Shown here in pieces: positions 1 through 8,867 of a DNA stretch of 64,000 bases (positions are counted from its first letter, which is position 1; each line of letters opens with the position of its first letter). The stretch covers positions 310,001 through 374,000 of the forward strand of contig JACKMA010000001.1 in assembly GCA_024235635.1 (NCBI GenBank), written 5' to 3'. The DNA is from Zoogloeaceae bacterium (lineage in GTDB: Bacteria; Pseudomonadota; Gammaproteobacteria; Burkholderiales; Rhodocyclaceae). The translations under genes and the position numbers were made by a program. The notes under the pieces are model-generated. The model worked only from the letters and a program-made list of their open reading frames with translations, did no database searches and was not told where the DNA came from.

Positions 1-114
1 TCTACGGTCGCAATCCGCGAAAGTTTTGCAGTATAGCACTTCGGCACCCCGAAATCGCCGCCCGAAGAACGCCGGCCGGACGCCGAAAGTGCTCCGCAAG
101 GTCATGAAAAACAA

Positions 115-2481
115 TTATTTTTGGCCATGGGCCGCAAGCTTCAGCCAAGTGTCGACAACCGTGTCGGGATTGAGCGAGATGGTCTGGATGCCCTCGTCCA
201 TCAGCCACTCGGCGAAATCGGCATGGTCCGAAGGCCCCTGGCCGCAGATGCCGACGTACTTGCCGAGCCGGTTGGCCGCCTGGATCGCCATCGACAGCAG
301 CTGCTTGACGGCCGGGTCGCGTTCGTCGAAGGCGTGAGCCACCAGCCCCGAATCCCGGTCCAGACCAAGCGTGAGCTGGGTGAGGTCGTTGGAACCGATC
401 GAGTAGCCATCGAAGTGTTCGAGGAACTGTTCGGCCAGCAGCGCGTTCGATGGAATCTCGCACATCATGATCAGCTTGAGGTCCTTCTCGCCGCGCTTCA
501 GCCCGTGCTCGGCAAGCAGATCGACGACCGCCCTGGCCTCGTCGAGGTTGCGCACGAACGGCACCATCAGCTGGACGTTGGTCAGCCCGAGCTCGTTTCG
601 CACCTTCTTCATCGCGACGCATTCCATCTCGAAGCAATCGCGGAACGAATGGGCGATGTAGCGCGACGCACCGCGGAAACCGAGCATCGGGTTTTCTTCT
701 TCCGGCTCGTAGATCTCGCCGCCGAGCAGCTTGCGGTATTCATTGGACTTGAAGTCGGACAGGCGCACGATCACCGGCTGCGGATAGAACGCGGCGGCGA
801 GCGTGGCCACGCCCTCGACGATCTTCTCGATGAAGAACTGCTTCGGCGTAAGGTAGCCCCGCGACCGGCGCAGGATTTCACTGCGCAGGCTCGCCGGCAC
901 CTGGTCGAGTTCGAGGATGGCCTTCGGATGAATGCCGATCATGTTGTTGATGACGAACTCCAGCCGCGCCAGGCCGACACCCCCGTTCGGGATCTGGGAG
1001 AACTCGAAGGCCAGTTCCGGATTGCCGACGTTCATCATGATCTTCACCGGAATCTCCGGCAGATTGCCCATGTCCGTGGTATTCACCTCGTATTCGAGGC
1101 GACCGCGATAGACGTAGCCGGTGTCGCCCTCGGCGCACGACACTGTGACCGAGTCGCCTTCGTCGAGCACTTCGGTGGCATTGCCGCAACCGACGATTGC
1201 CGGGATGCCCAGTTCGCGCGCGATGATCGCCGCGTGGCAGGTACGACCACCACGGTTGGTGACGATCGCCGCCGCGCGCTTCATCACCGGCTCCCAGTTG
1301 GGGTCGGTCATGTCGGTCACCAGCACGTCGCCGGTCTGCACCCGGTTCATCTCGCTCGCCGAATGGATCACCCGCACCGGCCCGACACCGATCTTCTGGC
1401 CAATCGCGCGGCCGTGGGTCAACCGCTTGCCGTACTGCTTGAGGCGGTATTTCTCCATGACGTTGCCGCTCTGGCGGCTCTTCACCGTCTCGGGGCGTGC
1501 CTGCAGGATGTAGAGCTTTCCGTCATCGCCGGACTTGCCCCACTCGATGTCCATCGGGCGACCGTAGTGTTGCTCGATGATCACCGCGTAGCGGGCCAGC
1601 TCGAGCACGTCGGCATCATTCAGCGAGAAGCGGTTGCGCTCGGCCTCGGGGACATCGACGGTGATCGTCGAACGACCCGCCTTGCGGTTCTCCGAGAACA
1701 CCATCTTGATCAGCTTGGAGCCGAGATTGCGGCGCACCACCGAGGGCTTGCCCAGGGCCAGCGTCGGCTTATGCACGTAGTACTCGTCCGGATTGACCGC
1801 ACCCTGCACCACGGTCTCGCCGAGGCCGTAGGAGGCGGTGATGAACACCACGCCGTCGAAGCCCGACTCGGTGTCCATCGTGAACATCACGCCGGATGCA
1901 CCGATGTCCGATCGCACCATGCGTTGGACGCCGGCCGACAGTGCGACCTCGGCATGGGTGAAGCCCTTGTGCACCCGGTAGGCGATCGCCCGATCGTTGT
2001 ACAGCGAGGCAAACACCTCCTTGATCGCGTGCAGGATGTTCTCGTAGCCGTGGATGTTCAGGAAGGATTCCTGCTGACCGGCGAACGATGCGTCCGGCAG
2101 ATCCTCGGCGGTCGCCGACGAGCGCACGGCGAAACTGCCTTCGCCTTCGGTGGTCAGTCGCTCGTAGGCCGCCTTGATCTCGCCCTCGAGACGTTGCGGA
2201 AACGGCGTATCGACGATCCAGCCCCGGATTTCGGCGCCGGTCCGGGCCAGTTCATCGACATCGTCGACGTCCAGCGTTTCGAGACGAGCCTGGATTCGTC
2301 CCGCCAGTCCCTCGTGCTCGAGGAACTCCCGATAGGCCACGGCCGTGGTTGCAAAGCCACCGGGCACGCGAACGCTGGCCGGCAACTGGCTGATCATCTC
2401 GCCGAGCGACGCGTTCTTGCCGCCGACCTGTTCCACGTCGGACATGCGCAGCTCTTCGAAGGGGATGACGAAACGGGTCAT
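115..2481 (-). CDS. ppsA: Phosphoenolpyruvate synthase
   Basis: Cytoplasmic enzyme that turns pyruvate and ATP into phosphoenolpyruvate, AMP and phosphate, the entry step of gluconeogenesis from C3 acids. The 788-residue product has the full family length. It shows an N-terminal ATP-grasp part (about 1-340, with FAVRSSATAEDLP), the swivelling phosphohistidine domain with GGRTCHAAI (catalytic His416), and a C-terminal PEP/pyruvate barrel with the GICGQGPSD cysteine loop. The ATG at 2481 gives the conserved N-terminus. It is divergent from ppsR across 107 bp, so the two probably share a control region. Family identity is certain; no oddities seen. Confidence 0.97.
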   Translation of the reverse strand: MTRFVIPFEELRMSDVEQVGGKNASLGEMISQLPASVRVPGGFATTAVAYREFLEHEGLAGRIQARLETLDVDDVDELARTGAEIRGWIVDTPFPQRLEGEIKAAYERLTTEGEGSFAVRSSATAEDLPDASFAGQQESFLNIHGYENILHAIKEVFASLYNDRAIAYRVHKGFTHAEVALSAGVQRMVRSDIGASGVMFTMDTESGFDGVVFITASYGLGETVVQGAVNPDEYYVHKPTLALGKPSVVRRNLGSKLIKMVFSENRKAGRSTITVDVPEAERNRFSLNDADVLELARYAVIIEQHYGRPMDIEWGKSGDDGKLYILQARPETVKSRQSGNVMEKYRLKQYGKRLTHGRAIGQKIGVGPVRVIHSASEMNRVQTGDVLVTDMTDPNWEPVMKRAAAIVTNRGGRTCHAAIIARELGIPAIVGCGNATEVLDEGDSVTVSCAEGDTGYVYRGRLEYEVNTTDMGNLPEIPVKIMMNVGNPELAFEFSQIPNGGVGLARLEFVINNMIGIHPKAILELDQVPASLRSEILRRSRGYLTPKQFFIEKIVEGVATLAAAFYPQPVIVRLSDFKSNEYRKLLGGEIYEPEEENPMLGFRGASRYIAHSFRDCFEMECVAMKKVRNELGLTNVQLMVPFVRNLDEARAVVDLLAEHGLKRGEKDLKLIMMCEIPSNALLAEQFLEHFDGYSIGSNDLTQLTLGLDRDSGLVAHAFDERDPAVKQLLSMAIQAANRLGKYVGICGQGPSDHADFAEWLMDEGIQTISLNPDTVVDTWLKLAAHGQK

Positions 2482-2588
2482 GGGGAGGTCTTCCGTAAAT
2501 GTTGTCGTAAAAGCAAAATCGCAATTCTATCCGCTGGCGCCCGTCGCCACATCATGGGTTAACCCACCGCAAGATCCGACCACAGGCC

Positions 2589-3419
2589 ATGACCACCACC
2601 GACACCCGAACCGTCTTCTTCATTTCCGATGGCACCGGCATCACCGCCGAGACCTTCGGCCACAGCCTGCTCGCCCAGTTTCCGGACATCCGATTCCGCC
2701 AGGTGCGAGTACCGTTCGTCGACAATCTCGACAAGGTCATGGATTGCGTGCGTGCGATCCGCGAAGCGATCGAGCGCGACGGCGTTCGCCCGATCGTCTT
2801 CAACACGCTGGTCAGTCCCGAATCGGTGCAGTTGCTGCGCGAGACCGGCGCGATGCTGATCGACCTGTTCGAATCCTTCATCGGCCCGCTCGAGACCGAA
2901 CTCGGCCAGCGATCGACCCACGCCGTCGGCCGCTTCCGCGGCATCGCCGAGAGCCTCGAGTACAAGGGCCGGATCGAGGCGATCAACTTCACGCTCGCCC
3001 ACGACGACGGCATCGTCGGCACCGACCTCGAGCAGTCCGACGTGATCCTGGTCGGCGTGTCGCGCTCCGGCAAGACGCCGACCAGCCTATATCTGGCGAT
3101 GCAGTTCGGCGTCAAGGCCGCCAACTACCCGCTGATTCCCGAGGACTTCGAGCGCAACCGCCTGCCGGGCGAGCTGCAGCGCTACCGCAACAAGCTCTTC
3201 GGCCTCACCATTTCGCCTGAGCGCTTGTCGCAGATCCGCCAGGAGCGCCGGCCCAATTCGCGCTATGCCTCGGTCGAAAACTGTCGCTTCGAGATCGAGG
3301 AGGCGCAGCGCATGATGCGGCGAGAAGGCATCAAGTGGATGGACTCGACGGCCAAGTCGATCGAGGAAATCTCGGCCAAGATCCTGCACGAGGTCCGCCT
3401 CAACAAGCACGTATACTGA
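2589..3419 (+). CDS. ppsR: PEP synthase regulatory protein (kinase/pyrophosphorylase, DUF299)
   Basis: Bifunctional regulator known to inactivate PEP synthase by ADP-dependent threonine phosphorylation and to reactivate it by phosphate-dependent dephosphorylation. The 276-residue product begins with the typical TVFFISDGTGITAETFG stretch and carries the P-loop GVSRSGKT at residues 156-163, followed by a conserved LYLAMQFGVKAANYPL segment. Its position head-to-head with ppsA, its target, supports the assignment. Length is normal for the family. Confidence 0.96.
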   Translation: MTTTDTRTVFFISDGTGITAETFGHSLLAQFPDIRFRQVRVPFVDNLDKVMDCVRAIREAIERDGVRPIVFNTLVSPESVQLLRETGAMLIDLFESFIGPLETELGQRSTHAVGRFRGIAESLEYKGRIEAINFTLAHDDGIVGTDLEQSDVILVGVSRSGKTPTSLYLAMQFGVKAANYPLIPEDFERNRLPGELQRYRNKLFGLTISPERLSQIRQERRPNSRYASVENCRFEIEEAQRMMRREGIKWMDSTAKSIEEISAKILHEVRLNKHVY

Positions 3420-3491
3420 GCACAGGCCGCGCGCCGGCTACAATCCCGCTCCCGGACCGCGAGTGCGCTCGCCGCCGACCCAGGTAAGGAC

Positions 3492-4661
3492 ATGAAACGC
3501 AGCCGATTCGGCCGCCGCAGCGGCCTCTCCAACGACGCCGAGCAACTGGTCTGGCTGGCCACCGGACTGGCCGAATCCGGAAGCCGTCAGGAAGACCGCT
3601 TCTGGGAAGCCCGTCTGGTCGACATCGTCGACAGCCTGCTCGACGCCAACGACGAGGAAATCTTCAACGAGGCCTTCGACCACCTCCATCCGGTCAGCGC
3701 GCGCGCCTACGACGAACTCGCGGACTTCGTCGAATCCCGAGCGGAGACCGCGTTCCGCGGTCGCGGCGAGCACGATGTGCTGATGATCGCGGCGCCGGTG
3801 CTGGCGTGGTCACGCTTCCGCATCCCGGCCGGCAGCATCCCGCCGGCAGTGCTCGCCAACCTGCGCGTCCACCTGCAGGCTCATGTGCTCGCCGAGGAGG
3901 TGCGCCTGGCGGTGGCGGATCATCTGTTCAGCCCGGACCAGCTTCCGGTCGGCTACTGCGCGACTGCCGGCCTGGCCGAGGAACTGGGCAGCGCCGCCCT
4001 AGCCAACCAGGACATGCCGATCGACGCCGAGGGCATGCCCGAGACCAGTCAGTTCCTGTCGGACACCCGCTATTTGCTGGCGGCGGTCGCCGTGCCTCGC
4101 GGCGCCCCGGTATTCCGCTGGCAGGAGCGCGGCGGCAATCGCGAACACAGCCTCGAGCAATGGCGCAGCCAGGGCGGTGCGTGTCTGGCGCCGCTGCTGC
4201 CGGGCTGCGCGGTCGAGGTGGTACTGCCGGAGACCTACTTCGCTGCCAGCCGTCAGGCCGATCGCGAGAGCCGTCCCTATTCCGTACGCGCGTCGGTAGC
4301 CTTCCTCGGCACCACGCTGGAATCGCCGGCTTCCGGCCTGCGGGCCGTCGTCGCCCCGTTCCACGACCGGCAACTGGAAGAGTTTCGCATCGGCTTCACG
4401 CTGAAACCGAGCAACGAGGTCGTGCACGGGGTGGTGTGGCCGCTGCTCGGCGCCGAGGACGACGAAGCCGAGACCATCGCCGAGATCGAGGCAACCCTGC
4501 GTGACTGCGGCGTGCTCGAGATCCAGGTGCTCGACCACGCTTTCCCGGTCGAGTATTGCGACGACTGTGGCGCGCCGTACTATCCGTCGCCGGATGGTGA
4601 AGCCGTACATGCCGAATTGCCAGAAGAGCCGGCCGAACACATGCCGCGCCACCTGCACTGA
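3492..4661 (+). CDS. DUF2863 family protein
   Basis: Conserved protein of unknown function, 389 residues, that I recognise as the DUF2863 family, which to my knowledge is found almost only in betaproteobacteria. It has no signal peptide or membrane segment and is acidic and Leu/Ala-rich, suggesting a cytoplasmic protein. Near the C-terminus a CDDCGAPYYPSPDGE stretch looks like half of a zinc-ribbon knuckle, with only two cysteines. It starts 72 bp after ppsR on the same strand and may be co-transcribed. Function cannot be given from sequence. Confidence 0.88.
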   Translation: MKRSRFGRRSGLSNDAEQLVWLATGLAESGSRQEDRFWEARLVDIVDSLLDANDEEIFNEAFDHLHPVSARAYDELADFVESRAETAFRGRGEHDVLMIAAPVLAWSRFRIPAGSIPPAVLANLRVHLQAHVLAEEVRLAVADHLFSPDQLPVGYCATAGLAEELGSAALANQDMPIDAEGMPETSQFLSDTRYLLAAVAVPRGAPVFRWQERGGNREHSLEQWRSQGGACLAPLLPGCAVEVVLPETYFAASRQADRESRPYSVRASVAFLGTTLESPASGLRAVVAPFHDRQLEEFRIGFTLKPSNEVVHGVVWPLLGAEDDEAETIAEIEATLRDCGVLEIQVLDHAFPVEYCDDCGAPYYPSPDGEAVHAELPEEPAEHMPRHLH

Positions 4662-4706
4662 ACCGCGCCGGGCGCGGCCGTCAACGCCCGGCCGGCTCCG
4701 ACGCCC

Positions 4707-5627
4707 TCATTCGGCCAGCAGGAAGCCTCGCACTTCGCCGATCTGGGTCTCGTCCAGCAGCATCGGCGCATGGCCCACGCCGGGCACCTCCACCACTTTC
4801 GCGCACGGGCCGCGGCGGGCCATTTCCTCCGCTGTCGCACGCTCCAGCAGGTCCGATTCGGCCCCCCGCATCACCAGCGTCGGGCAGCGGATGGCATCGT
4901 ATACCGGCCAAAGGTCCACATCCTCGACCAGCGGATTCTTGCGGAACGGGTCGCCGATGCCGGGATCGTAGGCCATCGTCAGTCCGCCTTCGACCTCGGT
5001 CACGACGTTCTCGGTCAAGTGTCGCCATTGCTCGTCGGCGAGTGCACCGAACGGCGCGCAGACTTCCCTCAGATAGGCCTCGGCCTGCGCGATATCGTCG
5101 AATCGCGGGGCCGTGCCGACGTACTGACCAATGCGCTCGATCGACGCCACGGTGACCACCGGCCCGACATCGTTCAGCACCAGGCGGTGGATCGGATTCC
5201 CCGGCTGGCACGCGATCAGCATGCCGATCAGGCCGCCCATCGAGGTCCCGACCCAATGGACCGACTCGACGTCGAGGCGGGCGATCAGCGTGATCAGATC
5301 GGCCACGTACTGGGGCAAGGCATAGTCGTCCTTGACCTTCAGCCATTCGCTTCGGCCCCGGCCAACCACGTCCGGGCACACCACCCGATAATCCCGGCTC
5401 ATGATCGACGCCAGGGTGTCGAAATCGCGCCCGTTCCGCGTCAGGCCATGAACGCAGATCAGCACACGCGGGTTGATCGGATCGCCCCACTCGCGATAGG
5501 CCATCCGGTGCAGGCCGTGGGCGCCGATGCATTGCACGGTGCGCTCGCGCACCTGTGGCAGGCGATCGGCGCGCCGGTCGGCACTCTCGGCGCCGAGGAA
5601 TCGGTCCAACAAGGTCGAAAGGCTCAT
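4707..5627 (-). CDS. Alpha/beta-fold hydrolase
   Basis: Predicted 306-residue serine hydrolase. An HGLTRNGRDF oxyanion-hole segment is followed by the nucleophile elbow VGTSMGGLIG (Ser of GTSMG), a late acidic residue, and the catalytic His in VPGVGHAPMLLDE close to the C-terminus, the usual order of the alpha/beta fold. There is no signal peptide, so it should act in the cytoplasm. The substrate cannot be deduced; haloperoxidase-like esterases and ester/lactone hydrolases are the nearest general group. It converges with the DUF2863 gene. Confidence 0.88.
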   Translation of the reverse strand: MSLSTLLDRFLGAESADRRADRLPQVRERTVQCIGAHGLHRMAYREWGDPINPRVLICVHGLTRNGRDFDTLASIMSRDYRVVCPDVVGRGRSEWLKVKDDYALPQYVADLITLIARLDVESVHWVGTSMGGLIGMLIACQPGNPIHRLVLNDVGPVVTVASIERIGQYVGTAPRFDDIAQAEAYLREVCAPFGALADEQWRHLTENVVTEVEGGLTMAYDPGIGDPFRKNPLVEDVDLWPVYDAIRCPTLVMRGAESDLLERATAEEMARRGPCAKVVEVPGVGHAPMLLDETQIGEVRGFLLAE

Positions 5628-5726
5628 GCGCAGAACGCTCCCCGCGAGGTTTCGGCTCCTGCAAGTTTATCCCGGATCGACCCAGGCCAGCGCTCCTGGC
5701 AATCGCGCGGCCCCCGCAGCAGACGT

Positions 5727-8054
5727 TCAGCGACCGTGCCAGTAGCGCTCGCGTTGCTGCCGCTCGCTCGTGATGACCAGCCCGGCGCCACCGAAGCGGG
5801 CACGGATCGCACCCTGGCTGTCGGTCCGCAGGCCGCGGGCCCCGACCGCGTCCCAGCGCGCCCAGACCTCCGGCCTGGGGTGGCCGAAGCGCGATCGATG
5901 GCCCACCGAATAGATGGCTGCCGCCGGCGCGACCGCCTCGACGAACGCCGCCGACGACGACGTCGCGCTGCCGTGATGCGGCACCAGCACGACATCCGCT
6001 CGCAGCGCGGCCGCGTCCGCCGCGACCAGTTGCGCTTCGGCCGACTGGCCGATATCGGCCACGACCAGCGCGCGGCCGGCAGCTGCGCTGACCCGTAATA
6101 CGCAGGACCGGTCGTTCCGGTCGGCAGCCCCGGCCGCAAGCCGGCTCAGGGGGTTGAGCCAGTCGAAGCGCACGCCATCCCAGACCCAGGATTCGCCGTC
6201 ACGGCAGATCGTCCACTCGACCCCCTCTCCGCCGATGTCGACGCCGGCGATGGTGGCGCCACGCGCCACCTGCAGTCCGTCGCCGATGCTGCGCGCGCCA
6301 CCGGCGTGGTCGCTGTCGGCATGGCTGACGACCAACATGTCCAGCCGCTCGACACCGCTGGCGCGCAGATAGGGGAGGATCACAGAACGACCCGCATCGC
6401 CACCGCGCCAGCGTGGTCCGGCGTCGAACATCAGATCGTGGCCGGCGGTGGCCACGTGCACCGCCAAACCCTGTCCGACATCCAGTGCCACCACTGTGAA
6501 CTCGCCGTGTGCCGGGCGCTCGGGGCGGAAGGTCAACAGCGGCACCAGCGCAAGCAGTGCCGCAATCCGGCCCGGCGTCCCCCGGGGCAGTATCGCCCAG
6601 CCGCAGGCCAGGCCCGCCGCGACGGCCATCAGGGTCGGCGGTGCTGCCCGCTGCCAGCTCGCGAAGCCGCTGGCGGACAGCCAGGCAAGCGCCTTCATCG
6701 TCCATTCGACGACGGCATGGGCGAGCAAGACCAGGCTGTCGAGCGGCAGCACGACGTAGGCCAGGCAGAGCGGTAGCACGATCAGGCTGAACATCGGCAC
6801 CGCCAGCAGGTTGGCGACGGGAGCCACCAGCGAGAACTGCTGGAACAGGATCAGCAGTACGGGGATCATTGCGACGCCGATTGCAGCCTGGGTCTGCAGC
6901 AGCGCGACCGGCATCCGCCGCCAGCCGCCGCTCTCGGCGGCGCGCCGGCCTGCCACCAGGAGGATCGCGACGGCGATGAAGGACAGCCACATCCCGGGCG
7001 CCAACACCGCCCAGGGGTCGACCGCCAGCACCGCCAGCAGTGCTGCCGCCAGCACCCGACCGGGCCGCATCCGACGATTCAGCAGCCAGCACGCGACGAC
7101 GATGCTGAGCATCAGCACGCTGCGCTGTACCGGCAGCCCGAAACCGGACAGGGCCGCGTAGGTCCAGGCGGTCGCGAGGCCGGCGAGCATGCCGGCGGTC
7201 GGCGCCGGGAGCCGCAGGACAAGACGGCTGCGACGCCAGACGCCGGCGACTGCGAGGCCGCCGCAGGCAGCCGCCATGGCGACATGGAGCCCCGAGACCA
7301 CCGCCAGATGGACAATGCCCAGGTCGCGCAGCATCTGCCATTGCCCGGGCGCAATCGCGGATTGGTCGCCAAGCGCGATCGCCACCGCCACGCCTGCCCA
7401 TGTCCGGCCCGCAAGCGCCGACTCGAAGCGCTGCCGAAGCGTCAGGCGCCGCGCCGAAACCCAGGCCCGAATGCCGCCACCGTGGCCGCGCAGAAGCTCG
7501 GCGTCGGCACCCGCGCGCACGTAGCCGACGGCGCGAACGCCTTCCGCCAGCATCCGCGCATCGCTGTCACCACCGTGCGGATTGAGGCGCCCGTGCGGGC
7601 GCCGGAGCCGTACCGTCAATCGCCAACGCTCCCCTGGCACCAGCCGTGGCAGGGATCGCGGCTGCGCCCGCTCGGCGTACCAGCGCAGGCGCAACAAGCG
7701 GGGTACGCCGGCAACTTCGTCGTCGAGCTCGAAATCGAAGGCAAGCGAGCCGGGCGATCGAAGTGGCAGGCTGACGATCGCGCCGCTGACTTGCAGGTCC
7801 TGCCCTTCGAGATCGGCCGCAAGGGCATCCCCGATCCGCCACTCGGCGCGCATGCCCGCCCATGCGAAGGCCAGCGCAAAGACGGCGGCGGTAGCCATCA
7901 GGCGAGCCATCGGCCCACGGCCGACCCGTGTCGCACACGTGAGCAGTCCGCCGCCAAGCGCCGTGACCGCCGCCAGCACGCCGTCGGACGGCAGCACCGG
8001 CAACGACTGCAGCGCGCCACAGGCAGCCACCACGGCCAGGACATTGGCATACAT
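5727..8054 (-). CDS. comEC: DNA internalization-related competence protein ComEC/Rec2
   Basis: Inner-membrane channel protein for uptake of single-stranded DNA during natural transformation. The product is about 775 residues. An N-terminal membrane pair and soluble DUF4131-type domain lead to a multi-pass competence core (several hydrophobic helices in the middle third). The C-terminal third is a metallo-beta-lactamase-like domain with LDVGQGLAVHV, HADSDHAGG and LVPHHGSATSS, the expected metal-binding pattern. I chose ATG 8054 (MYANVL); an in-frame GTG at 8105 would add 17 residues, and neither has a clear ribosome site. No other competence genes are in the window. Confidence 0.93.
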   Translation of the reverse strand: MYANVLAVVAACGALQSLPVLPSDGVLAAVTALGGGLLTCATRVGRGPMARLMATAAVFALAFAWAGMRAEWRIGDALAADLEGQDLQVSGAIVSLPLRSPGSLAFDFELDDEVAGVPRLLRLRWYAERAQPRSLPRLVPGERWRLTVRLRRPHGRLNPHGGDSDARMLAEGVRAVGYVRAGADAELLRGHGGGIRAWVSARRLTLRQRFESALAGRTWAGVAVAIALGDQSAIAPGQWQMLRDLGIVHLAVVSGLHVAMAAACGGLAVAGVWRRSRLVLRLPAPTAGMLAGLATAWTYAALSGFGLPVQRSVLMLSIVVACWLLNRRMRPGRVLAAALLAVLAVDPWAVLAPGMWLSFIAVAILLVAGRRAAESGGWRRMPVALLQTQAAIGVAMIPVLLILFQQFSLVAPVANLLAVPMFSLIVLPLCLAYVVLPLDSLVLLAHAVVEWTMKALAWLSASGFASWQRAAPPTLMAVAAGLACGWAILPRGTPGRIAALLALVPLLTFRPERPAHGEFTVVALDVGQGLAVHVATAGHDLMFDAGPRWRGGDAGRSVILPYLRASGVERLDMLVVSHADSDHAGGARSIGDGLQVARGATIAGVDIGGEGVEWTICRDGESWVWDGVRFDWLNPLSRLAAGAADRNDRSCVLRVSAAAGRALVVADIGQSAEAQLVAADAAALRADVVLVPHHGSATSSSAAFVEAVAPAAAIYSVGHRSRFGHPRPEVWARWDAVGARGLRTDSQGAIRARFGGAGLVITSERQQRERYWHGR

Positions 8055-8312
8055 GACGCCATTAGACCGCAGCCAGCGCGCTGTCGCCAAGTATCGAGCC
8101 GGCACGCGGTCGCGGGTGGCGAAGCGCCGGGCAACGGGATCGGCAGGCCGTGCGCACCGGACGCCCCGGCTTCGCCGACCGATCGGGCGCAGGCCTGAGG
8201 CCGCGTTGAAATGCAGGCTAGAATCCGCGCTTCGTCAATTCGCAGCCGCCGACACGCCCACCATGCGAACGAGTTCCGAGTTCGACCGTCGTCGTCGCGC
8301 GAGCGAATCACC

Positions 8313-8867
8313 GTGCGGCGTCTGATCCGTCGCCACCTGCCGGACCCATCGTCGATCCGGCACAACCGCTGGATGCGACCTTTCGCCGGTACGCTGCTGC
8401 ACCCGCGGCTATGGCATCTGAATCGCCACTCGGCGGCCGGCGCGGTCGCAGTCGGCCTGTTCTGCGGATTGATTCCGGGCCCGTTCCAGATGCCGGGCGC
8501 GGCACTCGCGTGCGTGCTGTTCCGGGTCAATCTGCCGCTCGCGCTGGTGACCACGCTCTACAGCAATCCGCTTACGATCGTACCGCTGTATCTGGCCGCA
8601 TTCACGCTCGGCGACTGGCTGCTGGCGAGCGGCGGCACTTTCACCCCGCCACCGCCACGCGGCGACGCCAGTCTGGTTGAATGGATGTCCGCCGGATTCG
8701 ACTGGCTGCTGGCACTTGGTGAGCCGCTCGCACTGGGTTTGCTGCTGCTGGCGATCGGCCTCGCCGCATTCGGCTACGTGGCGGTCAAGCTGGCGTGGCG
8801 AATGCACCTGATGCGCGCCCTGGCACGCCGTCAGGCGCGACATCAGACGCGGAAGCGGGAAACCTGA
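8313..8867 (+). CDS. DUF2062 domain membrane protein
   Basis: Small membrane protein of the DUF2062 family, function unknown, common beside comEC or lol genes in proteobacteria. From GTG 8313 it has 184 residues; the reading frame stays open upstream but the extra residues look non-coding. The family signature is the hydrophobic GAVAVGLFCGLIPGPFQ stretch followed by a second membrane segment (TLYSNPLTIVPLYLAAF) and a third near the C-terminus. The last 25 bp overlap the end of the chemoreceptor gene on the other strand, so both gene ends are tightly constrained. Confidence 0.85.
   Translation: MRRLIRRHLPDPSSIRHNRWMRPFAGTLLHPRLWHLNRHSAAGAVAVGLFCGLIPGPFQMPGAALACVLFRVNLPLALVTTLYSNPLTIVPLYLAAFTLGDWLLASGGTFTPPPPRGDASLVEWMSAGFDWLLALGEPLALGLLLLAIGLAAFGYVAVKLAWRMHLMRALARRQARHQTRKRET

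Noticed and set aside
1..26. TCTACGGTCGCAATC at the window start resembling TCTACGGCCGCAATC near 17978
   Set aside because: One short 15-base match with one difference and unrelated flanks; not enough to call a repeat family.
121..2562. An 813-codon open frame opposite ppsA
   Set aside because: Shadow of ppsA; its translation is rich in Arg, His and Asp without domain features, while the opposite strand encodes a complete enzyme.
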